DNA from: an uncultured Aquimarina sp.
Lineage (GTDB): Bacteria; Bacteroidota; Bacteroidia; Flavobacteriales; Flavobacteriaceae
Length of the DNA: 64,000 bases
NCBI RefSeq assembly: GCF_947495315.1
Contig: NZ_CANLYD010000011.1
Span: 124,001-188,000 of the forward strand
Direction: 5' to 3'
Part shown: positions 53,738 to 61,266 of the stretch, in pieces
Position numbering within the stretch: the stretch's first letter is position 1
Layout of the letters: every line of letters starts with the position of its first letter
Made by a program: the position numbers and the translations under genes
The notes under the pieces: model-generated
The model's input: only the letters and a program-made list of their open reading frames with translations
Told to the model about the DNA's origin: nothing
Database searches by the model: none

Positions 53738-53745
53738 CAAAAATA
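53738..53745 (-). promoter_or_regulatory. decarboxylase promoter -7 element
   Basis: On the minus strand TATTTTTG (TAnnTTTG), 26 bp before the chosen start at 53711, and inside the longer alternative frame. Confidence 0.5.
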
Positions 53746-53756
53746 TGCGATTTCAA

Positions 53757-54059
53757 GCAGTATCTACTAGTATATTTTTATTAAAAAAAGGTATTCTACT
53801 TTGGAATGAAACAATAAAAAAAAATACTCAATGACAATGTTTTATCGGAACATTAGCAAATACATTGCTATTAGGATTGCACCGATACATAAAAATGCGC
53901 TACTATTTTTCAATAGAACCTCAGTGTTTAGATATGATAGTATGGAAATATCTCTTAATTCCTGCTACCCGTTTTGGTTATTTAGTATAGCTTTAATTTA
54001 GAAAAATATTAAAAAGATTAGTGGGGTGTATGTTGGATGTTTTAAGCAAAAAAAGATAA
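53757..54059. other. gene-free region
   Basis: About 300 bp between the decarboxylase and LysE genes. AT-rich, no coding frame, no clear hairpin or RNA gene. Confidence 0.4.
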
Positions 54060-54692
54060 TTACGCTACTAAGAATTTTACTCCTTGAACAAAAGAAATGA
54101 CAATGAGTGCAACACCAATAATTTTAAATAATTTGGTTTTAGAATCATTAGGTTTTTGAGCCATTTTGTTTCCCCATTGGCTATATAGGTACAATGTGCC
54201 GATTTTGCCAAGGTATATTCCCGAAAAGAAAAGAAATAAGGCAATTAACGGGGTATATAGTGTGAGTTCGAAAAGATGTTTGTTTGTTAAGGATATCGCT
54301 ACTATCCAATATATTATTACTGGGGGATTTAAAAATGCAAGAGAGAAACCAGTTATGAATTTAGATTTTCCCAACTTCAGTTTAGATACTTTTGCATTCG
54401 TGTCTTTTTTGTTTTTTCGTGCTAAAAAATAAATACCGACTACTAAAAATATAGAAATAATTACTAACTGAATCCATCGGTTATTTTCGAAAAAGCCCGT
54501 GAGTTCCATACTACAATGTAGAGCAAAAAAGGCCAATAATACTTCTCCGATACCAGCTGCTAATGCAATACGGAATGCTTTTCTGGTATTTTCTTTAATT
54601 GTCGTGTTAATTACAGCTATGTTAACTGCTCCCAGAGGTAAAGCACCAGCTACCGAAGTTAAGATTCCCAGGATAAGATAGAATGTGATCAT
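54060..54692 (-). CDS. LysE-family translocator
   Basis: 210 residues with six hydrophobic helices. The first helix contains GALPLGAVNIAVINTT, the family's opening motif, and FITGFSLAFLNPPVIIYWI is the conserved central helix. LysE/RhtB proteins export amino acids or similar small molecules. It lies between the decarboxylase and the repeated cassettes, but a terminator lies before it. Confidence 0.88.
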   Translation of the reverse strand: MITFYLILGILTSVAGALPLGAVNIAVINTTIKENTRKAFRIALAAGIGEVLLAFFALHCSMELTGFFENNRWIQLVIISIFLVVGIYFLARKNKKDTNAKVSKLKLGKSKFITGFSLAFLNPPVIIYWIVAISLTNKHLFELTLYTPLIALFLFFSGIYLGKIGTLYLYSQWGNKMAQKPNDSKTKLFKIIGVALIVISFVQGVKFLVA

Positions 54693-54752
54693 AGAGTCTT
54701 AGTACCTATTTTAAGGCTATCCTTACATTTATTAAGTGGATTGTGTGTAATT

Positions 54753-54790
54753 AAAAAGAAGCGATAATTTTTATATTGTCGCTTCTTTTT
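54753..54790 (-). terminator. terminator of cassette C
   Basis: AAAAAGAAGCGATAAT pairs with ATTGTCGCTTCTTTTT with one wobble. It follows the small gene of cassette C on the minus strand. Confidence 0.8.
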
Positions 54791-54832
54791 GTGATGTTAT
54801 AATAGTTGTAGTTTGTGTGTTAAAAATTTGAT

Positions 54833-55279
54833 TTAAAAACTTCTAGTAACTCCGATTCTCATTTTTTTAATGACTTCCTCATAGTAAAGAATCGTTAATA
54901 TAATTTTTTCGGTGTCTGCATAAGGTACAAGTTCTTCAATAGAGGTTTGCGCAGTATTTATAGCATCTTGAGTAGCTTCAGTACTTTTCTTAAGTGATTT
55001 TATATGACCAGAATCTTCTTTGATTCCTAAATCACCTAACCGAACTCCAGGTTCGTTGGTTAGAGATAAAAATGGAATAACCGTTACAATTTCCTTTACT
55101 CGATCCTGATATAATTTGATGAGTTCTCCTTTTTTTAAATTTTCTAGATCACCTATCGTATGAAATTTCGTGATTTGATCTTTTTTAGCAAAAAAAATGG
55201 CCTCATCTTTTTCCTGAGCATTCGTGTATTGGAAAAATAGAAAAAAGATGAAGCCTATTAATAATTTTGATTTAAGCAT
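54833..55279 (-). CDS. small secreted helical protein, cassette C
   Basis: 148 residues with a signal peptide (about 1-21, ending TNAQ). The mature part is mostly helical, with the family pattern ITKFHTIGDLENLKKGELIKLYQDR, then LTNEPGVRLGDLGIKEDS and VPYADTEKIILTILYYEEVIKKMRIG. Two further copies (57123-57563, 59132-59566) share this pattern throughout. Each follows a large secreted protein gene; here the gap is 91 bp. No known family recognised. Confidence 0.78.
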   Translation of the reverse strand: MLKSKLLIGFIFFLFFQYTNAQEKDEAIFFAKKDQITKFHTIGDLENLKKGELIKLYQDRVKEIVTVIPFLSLTNEPGVRLGDLGIKEDSGHIKSLKKSTEATQDAINTAQTSIEELVPYADTEKIILTILYYEEVIKKMRIGVTRSF

Positions 55280-55370
55280 AATTTAAACTGTAGTATTAAA
55301 ATTCATTTGATGGATTTAGGGGATCCGGAACAAAAAAAGTATTGTTTTATTATTAAAAAAAAGATAACAT

Positions 55371-56645
55371 TTATTGCATTACCATATAGTTATTCATTGC
55401 TTTCTTAAGTTGAAATTTTGGAGCTGATTTGCTTGTAGGGTCTTCAAAAAGCTTATCTACGCTTACAAAATCTTTAGTGAATCTATTATACTTTAGAACG
55501 TTCATTACACCATTATTTGGTTTATAGCTCACTTCTACACCTTCTCCGTGAATATTAAAAAAGCTATTGTCCATTTTAAAAGCTCTTTCAAGAACAGCTA
55601 GAGATGTATAAGAATCATCGAATTTTACCACATTTAAAAAACCAGAAATTTTGGAGTTGTGTAAATACACTAAAGCGGAGTTTGTTGCGGAAATAGCTGA
55701 TGATGTATGTATATAATTGGAATTGTCAGAAAGATTTACAAAAGTGGAATTAGTAATGGTTACATCTGTAATAGCATTAGGTTTCAAATATCCTGAATTT
55801 TTATCATAACCGTCAATTTCTATTGCATACGATCCTTTTGGGCTGTTAATATATGGGTGACGTATAGCCATTAAATAATCCAGGTCTCCTTTAAAACCTT
55901 CAGAAATTTGAAAATCGTCATCTTCTGCTTTGTATGAAAGCATATTTCTCATATTATTATTTCCTCCTGTCCAATTAAATGAATCCTGACCTGAGTAACT
56001 AACCATCACATGATCTATTATTGAGGCTGTTCCTATTCCAAATAGAGATAAACCATTCGAGTTTTCGATTCTTTTAGATTTATTACCTGGAAATTCTATT
56101 CGGACATATCTTAAAATTGTAGTTTGCTCGTTTTGATCACTTCCTCCATATACAGAATACTGAGGATTGAAATTTCCTTTGATGACACCGTTACCAGATA
56201 CTGAGTTTACTTTCCCGGAACCAGCTATTATTATTCCTCCCCAATCTCCACTTGCTCTCGATTTAGGAGCTTTGTTAGATGTGAAAACAATAGGATAGGC
56301 TTCAGATCCAACTGCAATCAATTTAGAACCTCGCGTTATGATGAGATTCGCAGGATTTTCATGATCGCCTCTGATCACAGTTCCTTCCTGAATTGTTAGT
56401 GTAGCATTGCCAGTAACATATACATCTCCAGATAGTAAATACACTGTATCATTATTTAAGTAAGTGTCTTCTGCTATAATATTTGGAAGCTTTTCGTCAG
56501 CTTCAGGATAATTTGTGGTGTTGGGAGTAAAGTTGGTCCAGCCTTTTATCCATTTACTATCGCTACCGTTAAAATCTTGTGCATTAGAGGTTAGAATGGT
56601 AATAGTTAGTAGGAGACATGTAGTCAAGGCGCATCTTAGTTTCAT
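55371..56645 (-). CDS. large secreted beta-helix-like protein, cassette C
   Basis: 424 residues with a signal peptide (about 1-23, ending SNAQ). Short strand repeats with turns (LTIQEGTVIRGD, LIITRGSKLIAVGS) suggest a right-handed parallel beta-helix. Conserved blocks are SGDWGGIIIAGSG (132-144), LRYVRIEF, YSGQDSFNWTGG (217-228), EDDDFQI (241-247) and IEIDGYDK (275-282), then an end YMVMQ. The acidic blocks differ from copies A and B (QDSFNW in place of DDSFEW), so any ion or ligand site may be altered. No type IX C-terminal signal is visible. Relatives with the DWGG / RYVRIE blocks occur in Bacteroidota as long secreted proteins; the role is unknown. Confidence 0.8.
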   Translation of the reverse strand: MKLRCALTTCLLLTITILTSNAQDFNGSDSKWIKGWTNFTPNTTNYPEADEKLPNIIAEDTYLNNDTVYLLSGDVYVTGNATLTIQEGTVIRGDHENPANLIITRGSKLIAVGSEAYPIVFTSNKAPKSRASGDWGGIIIAGSGKVNSVSGNGVIKGNFNPQYSVYGGSDQNEQTTILRYVRIEFPGNKSKRIENSNGLSLFGIGTASIIDHVMVSYSGQDSFNWTGGNNNMRNMLSYKAEDDDFQISEGFKGDLDYLMAIRHPYINSPKGSYAIEIDGYDKNSGYLKPNAITDVTITNSTFVNLSDNSNYIHTSSAISATNSALVYLHNSKISGFLNVVKFDDSYTSLAVLERAFKMDNSFFNIHGEGVEVSYKPNNGVMNVLKYNRFTKDFVSVDKLFEDPTSKSAPKFQLKKAMNNYMVMQ

Positions 56646-57122
56646 AAAAGTTTTATTTTTGGGGTTATAAATTAGGAAGAAAATTCTTTCTTCTTTTTTT
56701 TAGGTCACTAAGTTAAGATACTTTTAGAAGAGTCGGTTACGGGTTTTCCGTAAAATATGTACGTTCGTCGTTTTTTTTGATTAAATTAATAAAACATTAA
56801 GAGTATAATTCCTACTTATAAAGGTTTTATGATGCTGATTATCAATAATTTAATAATTGTTTACTTATTTTGATAAAATGATAAACAAAAATGTTTTTAA
56901 TCTTTAATTATTTTTTTTGATGATAACTTATTTTTATTAAAATACTGTTTTTGAGTGATTTACGTATTTTTGTTTTTATGTAGTATTATTACAAATTTTA
57001 GTGTTCTATATGAATTTTTGCTTTTTAAAAATCAGAAAGACACAAAATTAGAGAGTCGTATGACAGTTTTTTGTGTCTTTAGTCGATTTTGTTTTTAAAT
57101 TATTATCCGTTAAAATGAAGAC
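56646..57122. other. intergenic region between cassettes B and C
   Basis: 477 bp, extremely AT-rich, no gene. It holds the terminator of cassette B (57036-57083) and presumably the promoter of cassette C. The 40 bp next to the cassette C start resemble those next to cassette A. Confidence 0.5.
57036..57083 (-). terminator. terminator of cassette B
   Basis: AAAGACACAAAA pairs with TTTTGTGTCTTT across a 20-base loop. It lies about 40-85 bp after the stop of the small gene in copy B. Confidence 0.6.
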
Positions 57123-57563
57123 TTAGATATTTCCTTCCTTACCTAACCGCATCTTTTTAATCATTTCTTCGAAATATAATACCGCCCAGATAATCTTATC
57201 TGTATCAGAGTAAGGAACTAATTCTTTTATGGTGTTTGTTGTGTAAACAAATGCTCTATCCGCTATTTCATTATTTTTCTCTACTATTTTGATTTTATCA
57301 GAATCTTCTTTGATACCCACATCACTAAGACTGGTTCCAGGTTTATTGTTTAGGGATAGATAGGGTAGCACTACAAAAATTTCTCGAGCACGTTCCAGAT
57401 ATAGTTCTATTAGTGCTCCTTTATTAAGATCTTGCAATTCATCAATAGTATGAAATCGGTTAATCAGTTTGTCATTATCAAAAAAAACTCCTTTTTTCTT
57501 TGTTTGTCCGCTTATGCTACTAATGGTAAGTGTTATTAGTAATAAAGTAATTATTTTTTTCAT
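57123..57563 (-). CDS. small secreted helical protein, cassette B
   Basis: 146 residues with a signal peptide (about 1-19, ending ISGQ). It keeps the cassette pattern: INRFHTIDELQDLNKGALIELY, VLPYLSLNNKPGTSLSDVGIKEDSD and VPYSDTDKIIWAVLYFEEMIKKMRLG. It follows the copy B large gene with a 27 bp gap, so the two are cotranscribed. Function unknown. Confidence 0.8.
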   Translation of the reverse strand: MKKIITLLLITLTISSISGQTKKKGVFFDNDKLINRFHTIDELQDLNKGALIELYLERAREIFVVLPYLSLNNKPGTSLSDVGIKEDSDKIKIVEKNNEIADRAFVYTTNTIKELVPYSDTDKIIWAVLYFEEMIKKMRLGKEGNI

Positions 57564-57590
57564 GATGTTAGTTTTTGATGGAAGTGTAGT

Positions 57591-58847
57591 TTATTGAACT
57601 ACCATATAGTTGTTTAGTGAATTTTTTAATGTAAAATCTGGATTAGCTTTGTCCAAAGGATTACTAAAAATTTCTTCAGGTTGTTGAAAAGCTTTAGTAA
57701 ATCGATTGTATTTAAGTAAATTGAATGTATCACCGGTTATATTATGATGAGTAATAACACCCTCACTATGTACATTAAAAAAACTGTTGTCAAGCTTAAA
57801 AGCTGTTTCTATCATTTTAAGAGTAGAGAAAGATTTATCTAATTTAACTACATCAGAGAATCCCGATATATTGGAGTCATTTAGATATAATTCGCCAAGG
57901 TTGTTTATAGATATAGCCGCTCTGGAATGATGATAATTACTTTCATTCACTAAGGTGATCAATGTTGCACCTGTGATATCAATACTAGAAAGTATTTTAG
58001 AATTCTCGAATCCTAAGTTTTTATTATAGCCATCTACTTCTATTGCATAGGATCCATTGTTGCTTGTAATATAAGGGTGTTTAATAGCCAGAATATTTAT
58101 AAGCTCACCTCTGTACCCTTGTGTGAAGTCAAAATCGTCATCATTAGATTTAAAAGAAATAAGATTTTTAGCTTTAGATGCTCCTCCATGCCATTCAAAG
58201 GAGTCGTCTGCAGAATAACTTACCATAATGTTTTCTACTATAGATTGATTTCCTAGGGTATATAACGAAAGCCCATTTGTAGATTTGCCCGCGTATTCAA
58301 TTCTAACGTATCTTAAAATTGTGGTTTCCTCATCAATATTATTTCCACCAAATATGCTATATAATGGATTGAATTTTCCTTTTATAGTTCCTTCTCCTTC
58401 TATAGTATTTGCTTTACCCGAACCTATAATAGTAATTCCGCCCCAATCACCACTTTTTCTGGAGTTTCGGGATTTGTTAGATGTAAATACAATAGGTAAT
58501 GCTTTGCTACCATCAGCAATTAGCTTAGCTCCTTTGGTAATAATTAGATTCGTAGACTTTTCTGTATCTGCTTTTATAAGAGTTCCCTCTTGTATAGTCA
58601 ATGTAGCATCGTTAGTTACATATACGTCTCCAGACATAAGATAAACAATATCACTTCTTAGATAGGTGTCCTTGTTTATAATATTAGGTAATTGTTCATC
58701 GTGGGTAAGATAATTGGTTTTGTTTGGTTCAAAATTGGTCCAATCCCTGGTCCACTTCATATTATTAGGATTAAAGTCGCTTTGAGATAATCCTGAAATT
58801 GAAATTGCAATAAATAAAAATATGCTTAACAGTTCTCTTTTTTTCAT
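57591..58847 (-). CDS. large secreted beta-helix-like protein, cassette B
   Basis: 418 residues with a signal peptide (about 1-22). Conserved blocks: SGDWGGITIIGSG (132-144), LRYVRIEYAGK (178-188), YSADDSFEWHGG (211-222), NDDDFDFTQGYRGEL (235-249) and VDGYNK (271-276); it ends YMVVQ. Clustered Asp residues could bind calcium, which is common in secreted beta-helix proteins, but this is inference. It is collinear with copies A and C over the whole length. No hydrolase or lyase motif was recognised. Confidence 0.82.
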   Translation of the reverse strand: MKKRELLSIFLFIAISISGLSQSDFNPNNMKWTRDWTNFEPNKTNYLTHDEQLPNIINKDTYLRSDIVYLMSGDVYVTNDATLTIQEGTLIKADTEKSTNLIITKGAKLIADGSKALPIVFTSNKSRNSRKSGDWGGITIIGSGKANTIEGEGTIKGKFNPLYSIFGGNNIDEETTILRYVRIEYAGKSTNGLSLYTLGNQSIVENIMVSYSADDSFEWHGGASKAKNLISFKSNDDDFDFTQGYRGELINILAIKHPYITSNNGSYAIEVDGYNKNLGFENSKILSSIDITGATLITLVNESNYHHSRAAISINNLGELYLNDSNISGFSDVVKLDKSFSTLKMIETAFKLDNSFFNVHSEGVITHHNITGDTFNLLKYNRFTKAFQQPEEIFSNPLDKANPDFTLKNSLNNYMVVQ

Positions 58848-59082
58848 AACTTCATTTTTTTAGTCTCACACTTTGTTAAACCACATTGGACTATTCATCC
58901 AAAAAATCAAAATTTGTTTGTTAGTACTCCATTTAGTTCGGTGAAATAGGATGAAGATTACATAAAAAATGATTTATTAACATTTTTTTGTAAAAGTTGA
59001 AATATTGATAAGATATAAGATGTTGCTCTTTGTTTGTGCTTTAGTTGGTTCATTTTTAAGGAGATAAGCTCGTGTAAAAACA

Positions 59083-59111
59083 AAAAAAACAGCCATATGT
59101 GGCTGTTTTTA
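59083..59111 (-). terminator. terminator of cassette A
   Basis: AAAAACAGCCA pairs with TGGCTGTTTTT around TATG. It lies about 20 bp after the stop of the small gene of copy A. Confidence 0.85.
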
Positions 59112-59131
59112 TACATTCGTAAATGGGTGTT

Positions 59132-59566
59132 TTAGAAATTTCCGTTCACTCCTATTCGAATTTTTTTAATCATTTCTTCATAGTAGAGAATAGACCATAC
59201 TATTTTCTCTGTATCTGCATAGGGTATAAACTCGGTTATTAAATTACCGGTACTCTCGAATGCTTCCGTAGTAGTTTCGTGATGTTTCTTTAAGAGTTTT
59301 AGATTGTCAGAGTTTTCCTTAATTCCAATATCAGAAAGACTTACACCTGCCTCATTAGTAAGCGCTATATAGGGTAGTACAGTAATAATCTCATTTGCTC
59401 GCTCTATATATAATTTAACAAGTTCTCCTTTTTTTAAATCTTCTAATTCATCAATAGTATGAAATTTAGTAATTAAGGTACTTTGATCAAAAAAGATATT
59501 CTTTTTAGATTGAGCAAAGCCTGTAGCGGTTAAAAAAAGAGCTATAAATAGGGTAATTGATTTCAT
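59132..59566 (-). CDS. small secreted helical protein, cassette A
   Basis: 144 residues with a signal peptide (about 1-19, ending GFAQ). Pattern: ITKFHTIDELEDLKKGELVKLY (33-53), LTNEAGVSLSDIGIKENSD and IPYADTEKIVWSILYYEEMIKKIRIG. It begins 32 bp after the copy A large gene. Its end has VNGNF where copies B and C have EGNI and VTRSF. Function unknown; constant pairing suggests it partners the large protein. Confidence 0.8.
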   Translation of the reverse strand: MKSITLFIALFLTATGFAQSKKNIFFDQSTLITKFHTIDELEDLKKGELVKLYIERANEIITVLPYIALTNEAGVSLSDIGIKENSDNLKLLKKHHETTTEAFESTGNLITEFIPYADTEKIVWSILYYEEMIKKIRIGVNGNF

Positions 59567-59598
59567 TATAAAGATATTAATTAAGGTAAAAGTTAATT

Positions 59599-60867
59599 TT
59601 ATTGCATGACTGTGTAAGTATCACGTGCTTGTTTTAACGTAAATTTTGGGTTTTTAGCATCTAATGGTTTTTCAAAAAAATCAGATACATTTTTAAATTG
59701 TGTAGTAAACATATTATATTTAAGCAGTCCTTGTACTTCATTTTTTGGTTCTAATGGAACCAATACATTCGTGTCGTGTACATTGAAAATACTGTTTTCT
59801 AAAGAAAATGATGTTTCTAGATTAGCATAGGATGTATAGGATTTGTCAAATTTTGCTACATTGGCAAAACCAGATATTCTAGAATCTGCGACATGTAGTC
59901 GAGCTAAATTTTTAGAAGAAATTGCAGCTCCGGTATGTTGATAATTACTGCTGTCTGATAAATTGATTAAGGTAGCATCTTTTATATCCACATTAGATAG
60001 TTCCAGAGACGTCATGCCTAATTTTTTATCATAACCATCTATTTCGATTGCATAAGAACCACTGATGTCAGAAATATATGGATGCCTAATCGCAATAATA
60101 TTATATAGTTCTCCTTGGTAGCCTAAAGTGAAATCATAGTCATCATCTTTAGCCTTGTATGAAATCAGATTGTTCATATTTACAGTACCACCAAAAAACT
60201 CAAAAGAATCATCAGCAGAATGACTTATCATAATATTATTAAGGATGGATTTTTTTCCTAAAGCGTATAAAGAAAGGCCATTTAATTCTTTTGATTGATT
60301 TATTTTTTTTCCTGCGTACTCAATTCGTACATATGTCATAATAGTAGTCATCTCATCATCATCATCACCTCCATAGAGAGAGTATTGTGGGAAAAAATCG
60401 CCTTCAATAACACCGGCTTTGGATGGAGAATTGATGATTCCTGATCCTGCGATTATAATCCCGCCCCAATCACCACTTTTTCTTGCTTTTGGTGACTTGT
60501 CAGAAGTAAATACAATAGGTTGCCCTTTTAGACCTCTGGCGATTAGTTTAGATCCTTTACTAACGACAAGACTTGTTTGGGTTTTGGTATCACAACGAAT
60601 GATCGTTCCTTCTTGGATAGACAGTGTGGCACCATTAGTTACATATACACTTCCGGATAGAAAATATACTGAATCATTTGTTAAGTGCGTGTCTTGGTCG
60701 ATTATCGTAGGGATGTCTTCATCTGGTTGCGGATATGCCTCGTGATTAGGGTCGAAATTAGCCCATCCATTGATCCATTTCATGGAATCATCGTTAATTG
60801 TATTTTGGGACAATAGTATCGATGGGAAAAATATCAGTATTGTTAGGGATAAAATAGTTGATTTCAT
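59599..60867 (-). CDS. large secreted beta-helix-like protein, cassette A
   Basis: 422 residues with a signal peptide (about 1-20, ending LLSQ). Conserved blocks: SGDWGGIIIAGSG (131-143), YVRIEYAGK (179-187), HSADDSFEFFGG (216-227), KDDDYDFTLGYQGEL (240-254), AIEIDGYDK (273-281), SGFANVAKFDKSYTS and an end YTVMQ. The acidic blocks are complete. First of the three tandem copies in transcription order, directly downstream of the AsmA-family gene with a 331 bp gap plus. Confidence 0.82.
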   Translation of the reverse strand: MKSTILSLTILIFFPSILLSQNTINDDSMKWINGWANFDPNHEAYPQPDEDIPTIIDQDTHLTNDSVYFLSGSVYVTNGATLSIQEGTIIRCDTKTQTSLVVSKGSKLIARGLKGQPIVFTSDKSPKARKSGDWGGIIIAGSGIINSPSKAGVIEGDFFPQYSLYGGDDDDEMTTIMTYVRIEYAGKKINQSKELNGLSLYALGKKSILNNIMISHSADDSFEFFGGTVNMNNLISYKAKDDDYDFTLGYQGELYNIIAIRHPYISDISGSYAIEIDGYDKKLGMTSLELSNVDIKDATLINLSDSSNYQHTGAAISSKNLARLHVADSRISGFANVAKFDKSYTSYANLETSFSLENSIFNVHDTNVLVPLEPKNEVQGLLKYNMFTTQFKNVSDFFEKPLDAKNPKFTLKQARDTYTVMQ

Positions 60868-61266
60868 AACTGTTTTATGGGGGTTTTATATTTGGGAATA
60901 AAATTATAACTATAAGTGTTCTGCTTATTGCGTCTAACTTTATTAAATAGTTAATCCAATTTTAATAAATTTATTGTGTTGAGGTTGCTATTTATTTGAT
61001 GAAATAGCTGCAAAAAACATTGAATGTTGTTTGTGAAGTCTTAATATTTTGATTTTAAATGGTTAATATTCGTTTTCGAATCCAATTAAAATCCAATACT
61101 TTTTCTGAGTTTTCCCAGCACTAATGTAGTAAGAAATCAGGTTAAAAAAAATTTATTACTAGTAGAACTTTGCTATAATTAGAATTTTTAGACAAAGTTT
61201 AGAAATCCACCATTTCAACTTGTAAAATGACAGAAAAACTAGTTAATCTGTAGTACGTAAATAGGT
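60868..61266. other. intergenic region upstream of cassette A
   Basis: 399 bp, AT-rich, no gene. It must contain the end of the AsmA transcript and the promoter of cassette A. I found no clear minus-strand TAnnTTTG match. The 40 bp beside the cassette A start resemble those beside cassette C. Confidence 0.45.

Noticed and set aside
53712..53756. Longer start for the PLP decarboxylase
   Set aside because: A TATTTTTG promoter element lies inside it.
54753..60908. Cassette array as a mobile element
   Set aside because: No transposase, integrase, terminal repeats or target duplication seen; tandem duplication explains it.
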